A stretch of DNA of 64,000 bases from Oncomelania hupensis (GCA_036898135.1 CM072514.1:14855464-14919463); one strand, 5' to 3'; shown: positions 22,612-33,715, numbered from the stretch's first letter. A program made the numbers and translations. Notes: generated by a model not told the origin, from the letters alone.

Positions 22612-22722
22612 TTCTGGAAAGTTCTTTTCTGGAAAGTTCTTTTTCTAGAAAGTTCTTGACTGTAGAGTTCTTTTTTCTGGAAAGTTCTTGACTGTGCTGT
22701 ACCTTTCTAGACTGTTCTAGAA
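22612..22722. promoter_or_regulatory. Cluster of heat-shock-element-like motifs in the 5' leader
   Basis: Four exact TTCnnGAAnnTTC triads occur at 22612-22624, 22627-22639, 22643-22655 and 22675-22687. A fifth, imperfect run (TTC, GAC, TTC, GAA) is at 22705-22722. TTCnnGAAnnTTC is the consensus for trimeric HSF binding. The cluster is 10 to 120 bp upstream of the preferred gag ATG, inside the transcribed leader. It can also be seen as a tandem duplication of a TTCTGGAAAG word, so function is inferred only. Confidence 0.5.
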
Positions 22723-23130
22723 CAGCACGCTTTCTGCAGTAGCGCTGATGCTTGTCACTAGTCGCCTTCGTTGACGCAGGCCCCGCTGTCCTCGTCGTAT
22801 GCGACGCTGCACCACGCTGGTGTTGATGTATACGCTCCTGTGCTGAAGTAGACGCGACGTCCGCTCGCCGCTCTCTGTAACACTGGCGATGTAGCTCCGA
22901 GACTGTCCCTCGACGTAGTCTTGCGGCAGCCACGTAGTCCTGATCTGTTGTTCGCTCACGAAGCAACTCTTCAGCGACTACACGCCCTTGCAGTCAACCC
23001 GAATCCCTCGGATGTAGTCCCAGTATGTTGGCCCCTCTCGACGCAACTCGTTGGCGGCTACCCTCGATGACTGCCTCTCGTAACGTTGACTCGCTTGTTG
23101 TAGCAGTTGAACCCTTGGCTATGGCGTGAA

Positions 23131-23147
23131 TCGCGGCTTGACCCCCA
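23131..23147 (-). other. Primer-binding-like site
   Basis: Minus-strand TGGGGGTCAAGCCGCGA, three bases from the end of the 5' LTR. The TGG start fits pairing with the CCA end of a tRNA. I could not assign the tRNA. Confidence 0.55.
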
Positions 23148-23150
23148 AAA

Positions 23151-23775
23151 TGTTACACTCGGTTTGATGATGGTGTTTTCTTTATCAGTATTTGATTCAG
23201 CCCCGATGCTGAAGTCCTGATAAGGTGTAACTCAGATTCGTTTATTCACACAGCCCGTCCAAACAGCAAAAGTCGACGTATGAAGTTTTCCACTTTTATT
23301 CAGCACACACCAACAACTGCATACAATTCTCAATTCAACTCAACAACTTTCACAGCAACTTTCCAAATCACTATCAACAACTTTACTCTCTCAACAGCAA
23401 CTCGGCACACGATTAAATAACCTCTCTCTTTTCTGGAACGATTTGGTACGTGGTAGAAATGACGCACTGCCACCAATCGAACTAAAGATCGTCATCACTG
23501 GCTTACGTCATTCACATTTTCTCTACTTCCGGGAACATTCACGACCTTCGATATCCATCCGGAAATTTCTATCAAGAGTAAACACGCAGATCCAGAAGAT
23601 TCTCAAATAATATCGACTAACGCAAATTATCAACGTTATACAAAGCCTCTCCTAACAACAATGCAAACTCAAATCAAAGGTAAATAAACGCCATTATTGA
23701 ATACTTTGCAAAACGAAACGATTAGATCTATCATGCGCGCTTCCGACATACTTTCGTTCACGTTTCAACGTAACA
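23151..23775 (-). repeat. 5' LTR of the Gmr1-like element
   Basis: 625 bp, TG...CA ends, followed on the plus strand by the GCGTG duplication. Contains the element's presumed Pol II promoter; no clear TATA was singled out. Confidence 0.95.
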
Positions 23776-23780
23776 GCGTG

Positions 23781-24013
23781 ACTTTTCTGTGGTCAAAAGT
23801 TTCCCATATGTTGTTAGTTAGTTTTCACTGGGACCTGACAATCGGCCTCGCAGTTCACACAATGCCATGGACAACAAGCTACAAGCGTTGTAGTGCCTCC
23901 TGCGCTAAATGTCACATCTGAATTTTCAAGTTGCCGTGTTCAGATCTTTACAGGAAAACACACAAATCAGCAACATGTTTTCAAACTGTTACAAAAGAAA
24001 AAATAGCAATAAA

Positions 24014-24016
<3 letters not shown>
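23781..24016. other. Short spacer
   Basis: No feature recognised between the LTR element and the CT microsatellite. Confidence 0.5.

Positions 24017-24102
<86 letters not shown>
24017..24102. repeat. (CT)n microsatellite
   Basis: About 43 CT units. Confidence 0.98.
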
Positions 24103-24106
<4 letters not shown>

Positions 24107-24366
24107 TCTTTCACTTTTCAATGCGAACGGTCTGCTAGTCCTACATGGACTGGACGGCTCATCATTTGGTAGCATCCCTCGCAGGCAATAGCAAGAGCAA
24201 CAGAGCGGAGAATTGTAATTAAAATTCCTGACCCAAAATCAGCCACGGACGACAAAGCCCATTTTCCATTTTCTTGAGACAGGGTTCCTTCTCTTTCCGA
24301 AAGTGTTAATATGATCACTCGTGTGTGAGCTTGATATGGCTGTGATAATCAAAGACAAGACGATCG

Positions 24367-24500
24367 ATGATGATGATGATGAAGAAGAAGAAGAAGAAGA
24401 AGAAGAAGAAGAAGAAGAAGAAGAAGAAGAAGAAGAAGAAGAAGAAGAAGAAGAAGAAAAAAGAAAGAAGGAAAGAAAGAAAGAAAGAAAGAAAGAAAGA
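24367..24500. repeat. (GAT)n, (GAA)n, (GAAA)n compound microsatellite
   Basis: Starts with GAT, continues as about 26 GAA/AAG triplets and ends in AAGA tetramers. The poly-Glu, poly-Leu and poly-Ser frames are artefacts. Confidence 0.98.
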
Positions 24501-24546
24501 ATAAAAAGACAACTGAACAAATATTCAAATCATACGAAGAAAAAGA

Positions 24547-24850
24547 GGGGGGGGGGGGGGCAAAAGCCAACACACACACACACACACATACGTTCAAAGC
24601 CTCCCAACTGGGTTTCTTTCCAAAATGATGTCAACTGGGTTCCACATGATGTAAACTAGTGAGGACTTCAAAACTCAGCATACAGCCTAATTTGACTGTA
24701 CATGATTCCAATATCAGTAAAAAATTAAAATATATAAACAAACTTTGATGTGGTTGACTTTGGAAAAGTGGGTTCCTTTTTGTACAAGTGGGTTCCTTCA
24801 GGTACACACGAACGACCAAAGTAGTACTTTGGGTTCCATACATGATTCTG
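24547..24850. repeat. G-run, CA run and GTGGGTTCC-type dispersed repeat
   Basis: After a run of 14 or more Gs and a CA microsatellite (24571-24588), the words TGGGTTC and AAGTGGGTTCC recur four to five times to 24838. The same words, again beside a CA microsatellite, occur at 35655-35760 and 36118-36160. Confidence 0.55.
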
Positions 24851-24943
24851 CTTTTTGGAGTCTAAATTTGGACAACCAAACTTGGTAAGATGGTGTGCAC
24901 CCATGAGACCTCATAAATGATCAGTAAATGAATGACTTCACTT

Positions 24944-25550
24944 CAAGGTCAAGGTCACATGGTCAACAAATGTTAGTTACAAAAATGAAAATTTTTAACA
25001 AAATTTCACTTTTTTCGAAGTTATTAATATTGAACTTATGATTCTTTGAAGCATGATAGATATCAATGACACACATATTATATGCAAATTTGGTCAACTT
25101 CACTCCAAGGTCAAGGTCAAGGTCACTGGAGCTGTCTAACATCGGTTAGTATAGGTATTTTGAAGTGACCTTGGCCCTAAACAATGATAGATATAAAGTC
25201 CAATCTTGTTTTCTTTAGAGATGGTAGATTGATCTTTCGTATATGTTCAAGTTTTGAGTTGATCTTGAAGGTCAAGGTCATTTTAGGCCTTGCAAAAATA
25301 TTTTTAAAAAAGGTAATTGTACAGTAGAATGGCATTATTTAACCCATAGTATGCAACAACATTGAGTTATTTGATCTTTCATGAGCATGAGATCCTTGTG
25401 AAGGTCAAAGTTATCCCAAGGTTAAGGTCACTGAAGGTCAAGGTCATCCAAAGGTCAGTCTTTTGGCATAATACAACTTTTGCTGTATATATTTGATCGT
25501 CAATAAGTGTTTTTGGAACAGAAGGTCAAGGTCATCTCAAGGTCAAGAGC
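24944..25550. repeat. Cluster of AGGTCA-type half-sites
   Basis: About fifteen copies of AGGTCA in direct orientation, mostly as TCAAGGTCA or CAAGGTCAAGGTCA pairs, in five groups between 24944 and 25550. TCAAGGTCA is the extended half-site bound by NR5A and ERR-type nuclear receptors. The groups are spaced irregularly in AT-rich DNA. The cluster may be a degenerate repeat and not an enhancer. Confidence 0.5.
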
Positions 25551-25637
25551 ATAGAAAGATCAAAGTCGATATTCATTTACATTTTACTACCAGTTTCATT
25601 TATTTCTTTATGGGCATTCATTTTCATGTTAAATATT

Positions 25638-27246
25638 CTTATCCTGTCCTATCCCATAACTCGAAGGTCGTTGGGGCAACACAGAAGATCGTTTCACCAA
25701 CATACGCCATCTTTCTCTGTCCTCCTCAACCCTCATGGCTTCGCTCAGTGTCAAGCTAGTCCACCCTCGACTGTGTTGTCCTCAAACCTCTTTACCTGTC
25801 TCCCTCTTCTTCTGCCTCCTTCCGCTGTGCCTTGCAGGATGGTCTTTGAAAGGACTGATGATCTTGTGACGTGGCCATACCATAGGAGTTTCCGTTTGTT
25901 CACCACTGTGAGCATGTCATTGTGTGGTGGTCTGTCAGACTTCGTCTGGGAATAGGAAATACCCAGAAGTCTTCTGTAGCACCTCATCTCCATGCTTTGT
26001 ATTCTTCGTAGTACACCTACTATAAGGGTCCATGTTTCGCAAGCGTATAGGAAGATGGATATGACAAGGGAACGCAGCAGTCTTACATTGGAATATGGAC
26101 TGATGGTCATGCCTTTCCAATTGGGCTTCAACCTTGTCAGGGCAGCAGTTGTTTGTGCGATCCTGGAGAGGACTTCCTGACTGGACCCATTGTATGATAC
26201 CATGGCTCCTAAATATGTGAAGCTATGCACTGTGTTGAGGGATTGGCCTTGGACTTTGATGTCCATGATGATGCCATTGGTGTTGTTGGTCATCATTGTG
26301 GTCCTCTCTGCTCTCATTTCCATTCCATAGGCTCTGGTGTGTCAAGCCTCTGTACCAGCTGTTCACGTTGTTGTCCTCTCCAGCCAATCCATTAATGTCA
26401 TCCGCAAAACGGAGGTTGGAGATTGCTCTACCCCCTAAGCTGAGTATGCCTTCGTGATCTGCAAGGGCATCTAACATGATGCGCTCTAGGAAGATGTTGA
26501 TGATTTTAATAATTTTAGGGCTGATGTTGTACACTCTCATGGTTGTCCACAGAGCTGCATGCCAGACTCGGTCAAAGGCTTTCTTGAAGTCTGCAAACAC
26601 ATTATAGATGTTGTTCGTGCTGTACGTATTTCTCGCAAATTAATCTGAGGTTGAAAATCTGTTCAGTGGTACTTCGCCCTGCCCTGAATCCTGTTTGTTC
26701 TTCAGCTATGATTTGTTCAGCTTGGGGTTTCAATCTGTTGACTATTATTTTCAGGAGGACCTTGTTGGGATGGCTGATGAGGCTGATGGTGCTGTAATTT
26801 TCACACTCCTGAAGGTTAACTTTTTTGGGAAGAGTGATGACAAGTGACTGGATCCATGTGTAGGCCACTCCTCACTCTGCCAGATCTTGTTACAGATAAT
26901 GGTGAGGGGCGTTAATCATCGCTTCTCCTCCTGCTTGAAGCAATTCCACGGGTATGTTGTCCACTCCCGCTGACTTCCCTTTCTTTAGCGATTGCACTGC
27001 TGCCTCAAATTCTTATCTGAGAATTGGAAGGATTTCTTCTTCTTCTCCGTTCTGGAGACATGCTAGAACTGATGGGTTTCCGTTTGGTGTGTGGTTGTAA
27101 AGGTCAGAGCAGTACTCTATCCATCTATCCAAGACTTCTTGTTCTTCTGTAAGGCATATTCCAGACTTGCTTTGGATCGTGGATACCTTGGGGTGTTTAA
27201 CAATTGTCAGCCGCTTTAAACAGATCAAGTCTCCACGATCCAAAGC
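25638..27246 (-). mobile_element. RTE-like LINE, decayed copy C with inverted 5' tip
   Basis: The tail is TATCCTGTCCTATCCC (from 25640). RT and linker are recognisable in at least four broken frames (26323-25751, 26600-26223, 26868-26602, 27282-27013). About 120 bp are missing near 26500 relative to copy B. At the 5' side, 27226-27246 carries a short LINE segment in the opposite orientation (CTCCACGATCCAAAGC). A 7-bp direct repeat AAATATT (25631-25637 and 27247-27253) lies outside this inverted tip, so the tip was part of the insertion. Confidence 0.85.
25751..27240 (-). pseudogene. LINE reverse transcriptase, multiply broken
   Basis: Reading on the minus strand, the linker (GICLTEEQEVLDRW) precedes RT finger residues, FKKAFDRVWHAALW, LRFADDINGLAG (the catalytic FADD is kept) and the C-terminal YRRLLGIS and GRRRGR segments. 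Several frameshifts and the internal deletion near 26500, which removes the GVRQGCLLSP motif, make it non-functional. It is older than copy B judging by the number of breaks. Confidence 0.85.
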
Positions 27247-27253
27247 AAATATT

Positions 27254-29511
27254 GGAAGTTCCATAAGAAGCATGTGAGTCATATGGGATGTGTCCTTCTA
27301 GTTCAATTTAATATTAATGAAGTATGTGCATATTCCATTGTTACGGTCCATTTTAGCTGTATGATTGCTCTGGTGGTTCAGTGTTGATTTAGGACCCTAC
27401 CCCTCTTTCCCTGAGTTGGTTATCCCCGCCTGCCATATGACCAATCGTTTTTATAGACATTAAACCTTTATGTTCATTCATGTGCACACAGAACGCAAGC
27501 GTTTATGGCTGGGCTGACAGAGCTGAAATTTCACGTGTACCTTCAAAGATGTGTACACAGGGTTGTGGCTTAAATTCATTTTGTGGCTTAAATTCATGTT
27601 CTTAGTTCTTAGTTATCACGTCAGGTAGTCATTTTTTTTATACAACGTCCCTGAAGTATTTGCACCCATACTCCTGAAAAGCTGATAATGGTTTTGGGAC
27701 AAGATTTGTAGATGACATTCACGGAATTAGATGCTCATGTTCCTGTAAATGGGGGGGTCTTATAGCCATTACTATTCAAATGAGGCACTGTTTCATTATG
27801 TTCCAATGTTTTGTATCATTAACCTGAAATCCAGACACTGACATTTCATTGCCTCGAGATAGTTTATCGGCCACAATCTGGTTTGCCAAGGGGTTATTCG
27901 TATCCTGAGGGTCAACACTTTTATAATTTTTAAATAAATGAATTATTGGGCAGGTCAAGATGTTGGCCGATAAAGAATCTAACTCAAGCGGCTCAAGGCG
28001 CTCACTTGCAACCTTTGGACGCATAGTCTGACGCCAATTCGACTAAGCAATCCTGATAAAAAAAATTTTTAAGTATTTGCAAGGCCTACAATGAACTTGA
28101 CTTTGAATATCATCGAAAAAACTGAAAATATATGAAATATCAAACTATATTATCTCTAAAATCAATGTTGGACATTATAGCACTCATAGTTCAGAGCCAA
28201 GGTCTCTTCAAAGTACTCATACGAACAAACCTTAGAAATATGTTGACCAATTTAACAATCTCATTTATATGTATCATACAACAAAGAATCGTAAATTCAA
28301 TATTAATAACTTAGAAACTTTAGAAATGTTGTCAAATATTTAATAATTTTGTACCCTATAAATTTGCCTTTAATTCACGTATCATTTTCGAGGTCTCGTG
28401 GGTATACTCCATATTACGTATTTAGGTTGTGCTAGTTAAAATAGTACTTGACCACTTCAATGTCTTGCTCAGTCGACGGCGAGAGACCGGACAAATTATT
28501 ATTTGTCAAATGTCATTTTTGGTCTATTTAGGACTCATCTTGCGTGGAGTTTTGAGCGAATACATAGTCAAAAAAAAGTCGTATGCATTTGCAGTATTTG
28601 ACATTCGACACAAAATTTATTCGACCATAGGCCAATCTACATTGTTTTAGCATTATTTGTGAAGTAATACTCTAACTCATACACCTAGATGAGGTCCTCT
28701 CATTCGGCTCATCGTATCCGCTGGACCCTATAAGCAATGAGTAATCAACTTTAGACCTGGAGGCAAACACTCAAAACGTATCAAACACTCGAGACAAATA
28801 TATCAAATTTAGTCTGAAACAATTTTATTTCAATGAATAACTGACAAGTACTTTTTTGTAAACAAAATACAGAATGAATAACAACAACAAAATTAAAAGA
28901 AAGGAACGTACACCATTGGCATGTCATAATGCATAGTTTAATTTGAACTATTTTAAAGTGACAATGCTGTTAGGACCAATCTTTCCCGAGGGGGTTGGTG
29001 GTGGAGTGAGAAGTGAAATTGGTCCATCGACTAAAACTGTTAACAAAAACTGACGACATCTCTTTAGGTAAGAAAAAAAACAACGGATAGAAATAAATTC
29101 AAATATTGCAAAAAACATAATATTCAATTGAATAAGAAACAATTTATACAATCTGAGCAACCTCTAGCTCTTCTTTGTGAATTCGTTGAAGATGGGTTGA
29201 CATTTTTTCATTAAATGTTCTTGGCAAAAACTACAACATTGCTTTTTGACAATGCATCTTTGACCTGAGCAAAAAACTGAACACTTGAATGGGCACTTGA
29301 ATGGTCACTTTCTAGGACTTGACCACTTGCTTTGGCTTGCGAAGAGATGATCGGCATCCTGGATCTGCAGAATATAACATACCACAAGGGTTATTGCTAG
29401 TGTTTGAGACAAAATACATCTTACTCACAAAAGATCGAGCAAGAAGAATTATAGTTTAATGTAGTCTATGCAAGCAAAGTGGTTTTTATTTGGGTGAACA
29501 TAGAACTGGTG

Positions 29512-29515
<4 letters not shown>
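27254..29515. other. AT-rich spacer with small repeat scraps
   Basis: 27364-27396 carries CTCTGGTGGTTCAGTGTTGA, also found at 50649-50675. 28693-28742 is an old scrap of the hairpin end of the 576-bp retroposon family (GGTCC...GCTGGACC). Otherwise AT-rich DNA without a credible gene. Confidence 0.55.
27776..28024 (-). pseudogene. Possible RNase H end of a retrotransposon
   Basis: An 82-codon frame contains NQIVADKLSRGNE. The VADxLSRG signature closes RNase H domains in gypsy and DIRS-type elements. No RT or catalytic residues are seen around it, so this is at most a scrap. Confidence 0.25.

Positions 29516-29516
<1 letters not shown>

Positions 29517-29588
<72 letters not shown>
29517..29588. 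repeat. (GA)n microsatellite
   Basis: About 35 GA units. Confidence 0.98.
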
Positions 29589-29592
<4 letters not shown>

Positions 29593-30314
29593 TGGCGGGG
29601 GTAGAGGGGATATTAAGTATGCTGCCAAGATGATTAACAAACAAACCATTTTAAAAACACTTAGTAATCTGACTATCTACCCTGGACCTTAACACCCCAA
29701 AACTAACGATCTCTTTTTTTATTTTTTAGGTGATACGCCACTATGGGCGATAGCACTTATACATTTTTGAGGGGTGAGCATAGCCTAGAGGCCAAGCATA
29801 GACATGGAGGAATAGAAACATGGGAATTTAAACATCAGGGAATAAAGACCTGGAGAACATAGACCTGAGTTAACATAGGCCTGGAGGATGACAGGCCCGA
29901 GGGAATATAGACCTGTTGAAAATAAACCTTGGTGGACACCGACCCGATGAACAGACCTGGGAGAACACAGACCTGGGGAAACATAGACCTGGGTAATCAT
30001 GGATCTAATTCTGGACAGTACAACAGTCAATGAAGATAAGGCTAACCTAGAATGTGGTGATAAGTATGAACAATCGGACGAAGACTTGAACGGCCCATTT
30101 TGTCGCCTCCTCTTTCGTCTTCGCATATCATGGCTCTCTGTTGACGCTTTTGATATTCTGGTTTCTTGAGTCTCTCTCTTGCACGATGTGACACCCTGTT
30201 GAAAAACAAAAGATTCAAGTAGTGGAGAGCCAGAACTTTCAATATTAATATTGGGGAAAATATTCAGCTGACAAGATTGCAAACGGACTAGATCTAACAT
30301 CATGGTAAGTGAGG
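29589..30314. other. Spacer with GACCTGG-type short repeats
   Basis: Between 29800 and 30000 the words ATAGACCTGG and variants recur about eight times with irregular spacing. A minus-strand stretch starting TTTGTTTTTCAACAG (about 30208-30194) resembles a splice acceptor, and a similar stretch is at 32900-32870. No gene model could be supported. Confidence 0.45.
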
Positions 30315-32330
30315 TTAAAGTATGAAACAGCCTAATTCCTGGTAGGGGAAGTGCGTGGCATGAGGCGAGCTGTTACCTACGCAAGCTCGGCCATCTAGCG
30401 TTATCTCTCCCGATCTAAGTCGGGCATCGAACTGGGCCAACAGTTCACTAATAGCACTGAGGTCAGGATAACCACATGGGCCCACTTCTTTAGGGGCGGC
30501 GGACCCACCACCGCCTCCACCGCCCCTGTCGGAACTGGCAACCGCCGCCGGGACCTCCCGAGGGGAATGGCCTTGTGCACGGCCACCAGAGAGGGAGCTC
30601 TGGGACCCAAATCGCACTCGGCGTACAGGACGTCGGCGCCAAACTGTTTTTGGGTAGGAGCAACCGGTGCCCCGGCCGTTCGGCCACGGACCATCTCGAC
30701 AAGGTCCACAACGGACTGGATCAGTCTTTCGACAAGGCGTTCGAGCCTGTGAATAGCCACCCAAGGGTCGTTTTTGGCACCAGGTGCCAACCTCACAGGC
30801 TCTGTGTAGGATCCTGAACCCACCCCGGTGACCGGCTGGGCTGTAACTGTATCCCCTTTCTCGCTCCCCGCCGCCAAGCGTCAGAGAGAACCACTCCAAG
30901 CACTAGGGAGGGAACGGGGTGGAGCAAACACCCCCGCAAGAGCTGCAACGCCGCCCGACACGCCCGAGGCCACGTCCCCACTCGCCGACTCAGACATAAT
31001 TTTTTGATTGGCCAGGCATAAGGCCTGCGCTCGTGGCATGAATGTCGCCGCTCGCAATTCATTCGCCAACAGGCGCTCACTGCGAGTAGGGTAGTTATGA
31101 TTAGCGTCCGAGTAGTCACCACGACAGTTGGCACAAGTTCGCCCTACGGCTCTACAAACGGCCCCCGAGTGACCGGCAGCCCTGCAGGAAGAACAAATCT
31201 GCGCAGAATTACAATTTTTTCGAATGTGCCTGAATCTTTGACGCCGGTAGCACCTAAGTGCCGTTGCCACGTAAGGAGTCACCAGGAACTCCCTACAATT
31301 GAGAAGGAGAGCTGCCGCAGCGTCATCGCCTCGACTGTCACCCTAACCGCGGTGGATGGCTGTCCATCTGACCGGAGGATGCGTTGGAATTTCCTAACCT
31401 TGCAGGTGTGCGGACGGTACCATCCGGGTCCACCGATTCATTGCACTTTTCGAGTATCTCCTCCACCGGCACGATGGGGGAGAGGGGTGGGGGTGGGTGG
31501 GGGGATGCCAGAGACAACCCCCTCCACCACCGGCACTGGGTTAGTACATGCTATCATAATCTGGCCCACCTGCGAACGTTCAATCAGTTTCTGTTACTGC
31601 GTCAAGGTTTTACAACCTATGAGGAAACCTTCATCTACATATAGGGGTCTTACCCTGTCCACCGCGCCCACAGAACCGCGCAAGAGGTCTGCCAGCTTCC
31701 AACCAAATGATTTGAATGAAACCAAAGTGGTATCACCTTTTTGTCTAATAACTACCGCAAATTGACAAAGACCGTAATTTGGTGTGCGAGTCGGCCCCAG
31801 GGGTCGTCTCATTTTGTTCTTTCTTCTACTGGTAACAGTAGACCACGCTTGACCCAACGGGGGAGTGGGGGGGGGGGGGTCACTCGAAGCAGCCACTGGA
31901 GGGGTCACCAGGTGTACCACCTCCTCGAGCGTGGGACCAGAATCAAGGGACTCCGCTCCCGAGCAAGGACCTGAGGAAGAGGGAGCAGCCCTCTCTTCCA
32001 TAAAGTTACCCTCAATCTCCTCCGGAATGCACGAGAGAGATGGATCATGGGCCCCCATCCACCTAGAGGAAAAGAGCCAGGGGACAGCACTAACGACCGC
32101 TCCCGAACAAACGTCCAAGGGGGTGGGAGCAACCCCATCCTCCATAGAATTATCATCAGTCTCCTCCGGGATGGACGAGAGAAAGAGGAATCAGAGAGTG
32201 TTTCCGGGGCACTCTTCCACCAAGGAGAAGAGGGCCCGGGGTCCGCACTAACGGCCAAATTATTCAGTCAGAGAGCAACGCCCCCACCGTCCTGCGAGTT
32301 CCGTTTACCAACGTCATCGTCTCTCAGTTC
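30315..32330 (-). pseudogene. Non-LTR retrotransposon ORF1 (gag-like, CCHC knuckles), broken
   Basis: Minus-strand frames encode pieces of one RNA-binding ORF1 protein. The frame 32145-31594 has a Pro/Ser-rich N-terminus, then a folded segment (VIRQKGDTTLVSFKSFGWKL). The frame 31282-30881 has zinc knuckles: the first is damaged (second Cys and the Gly replaced by Arg in CYRRQRFRHIRKNC), the second is a perfect CX2CX4HX4C (CSSCRAAGHSGAVC), and a third begins CANCRG. The frame 30877-30401 supplies a helical C-terminal part (AIHRLERLVERLIQSVVDLV). This architecture is that of the nucleocapsid-like ORF1 of Jockey/I-type LINEs. Frameshifts separate the parts, and no ORF2 follows. The region is clearly GC-richer than its flanks. 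Confidence 0.7.
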
Positions 32331-32959
32331 AGTTTTGTTTTGAGTAACCGGGTGATCCTTTCCACCCCTTTTCTTCGCGGCGATGCGCCTCAAAGTCCAA
32401 AAATTTAACCAGGATCTGTCAAAACCGAGGTTTAAAGATTTAATTCAAAACCTATCAAAAACGTATCAAAACCGATCTCCAATGAGGACCCAAACATCTC
32501 AAATTCCTAGCTAAAAAAGGTTACGAAAGCTTAAAAACTTTTTAAAATCTATAAAATATTCACCAAAGGAGCAGGTAGCGCCAAAGCCATTAGGACATCC
32601 GATCTCAAAAAGGTAAGGCAACGGCGCAGCAGTCGCAAGCAGTAAAGCGGTGAGGCATCTCAGGACAGCAGAGTGCAAGTACGTGCAAGCCCGTTTAAGT
32701 CTCGCCAGCAGAAGATGCAATTCAGCAAAGCCTAAGTGGCAACCAGGTGTGATACGTGACACATCCTCCTCCGATAATGTTCCGCCTGAGAATCATTCCA
32801 TTCCCCCAGTGGTGTATTGCTGTCTGCTGACCCTTGGGGTACCCTGGTTTTATAGGTATCTGTGGTACCTTGTGAAACCCTGTTGGAAAACAAAAGAATC
32901 GAGTTGTGGAAAAATAAAACTATCAATATTAATGCTGAGATTACAAAAAATCTGCCAGC
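32331..32959. other. Spacer
   Basis: No gene. 32867-32945 is about 78% similar to 30178-30262 over ~67 bp and in the same orientation. Confidence 0.5.
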
Positions 32960-33475
32960 TCTAATCACGCCTTCAAAACCACTTTCTCTGGTGACTTTCA
33001 TGGTTTTGGTGATGATGACTCCAAACCTGTTTTCCAAAGGTTCTAGTGATTCCCCTGGCGCCGACGGCACTCCGTTAAATACTAGGTTGTGACGTCTTGA
33101 ATTATGTTCTGCCATGTCCTGCCGTGTGCCTTTCTTGTTCAGGCGCTCACTCATCATTTCCACTTTCTGTAGTTTCGTTTCAAGACTATCCACTTTTTTC
33201 CTTAGCTCTTGGTTTTCTCTTCGATCATTTCCAGCTTGGCACTCATCTCACAATATCTCCACAAATTCTCTCTGTGTCGCTTTCCAAAGCCTGAAGTCTC
33301 TCATCTAGATTCTTCTCCGCCTGGTTCAGTTTGATGGTCACAGCTTGGGCATTATTCACTTGCTGTTTATCGATGCGATTGACGGCTTGAAATACTTTTT
33401 CGATCGCTACCAACACTCTGCTGTCACCGCCGTTGCTGTCGGTGTGGACGCCTTCGTCGGCGTTGTTACATAATT
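32960..33475 (-). pseudogene. Possible LINE ORF1 with coiled coil (L1/CR1 style), fragment
   Basis: Reading the minus strand from 33475, the sequence encodes heptad-like helix (VLVAIEKVFQAVNRI, later ERLQALESDTERI), a frameshift near 33245, then SLETKLQKVEMMSERL and SRRHNLVFNGVP. A coiled coil followed by an RRxNLVFxGVP segment is the hallmark of ORF1 proteins with an RRM-type domain. The fragment stops near 32960 and no ORF2 is attached. It belongs to a different family from the CCHC ORF1 at 30315-32330. Confidence 0.55.
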
Positions 33476-33715
33476 TTCATTCGGTCACGGATTCATCTCC
33501 ACCTCGCCACTTTGAATAATGGGAGCCACAGTCAGAAACAGCACCACCAAATCGGAGGGTGTGACGCTGGGTTGTTTCGAGTTTCCATGGTCTGAAGCGT
33601 AGTGCAGCTTTCTTCACCCTTTTTGCTATAAATGCTATGAAGCAGCGGTGAAAGACGCCAACAACCAGCCTATGTTTTACAGCTGTAGTGGGCATAGTTT
33701 TAGTTATGTAGATTC

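Larger units (their letters stand above)
17220..23775 (-). mobile_element. Gmr1-like LTR retrotransposon (gypsy proteins, copia order), complete ends
   Basis: A 6,556-bp element on the minus strand with two 625-bp LTRs (TGTTAC...GTAACA ends), a 5-bp target duplication GCGTG (17215-17219 and 23776-23780), a primer-binding-like site next to the 5' LTR and a G-rich polypurine tract next to the 3' LTR. The internal region encodes gag, protease, integrase, RT and RNase H in that order. The proteins are Ty3/gypsy-like (zinc knuckle, GPY/F module after integrase, gypsy-type RT) but integrase precedes RT, as in Ty1/copia. Gmr1-like elements are the known group with this combination. Two frameshifts in RT and RNase H make this copy defective. 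There is no env-like frame after RNase H. Confidence 0.93.

Noticed and set aside
17220..23775. Explaining integrase-before-RT by two nested gypsy elements
   Set aside because: Integrase, the GPY/F module and RT lie in one uninterrupted frame, with a single pair of LTRs and one target duplication.
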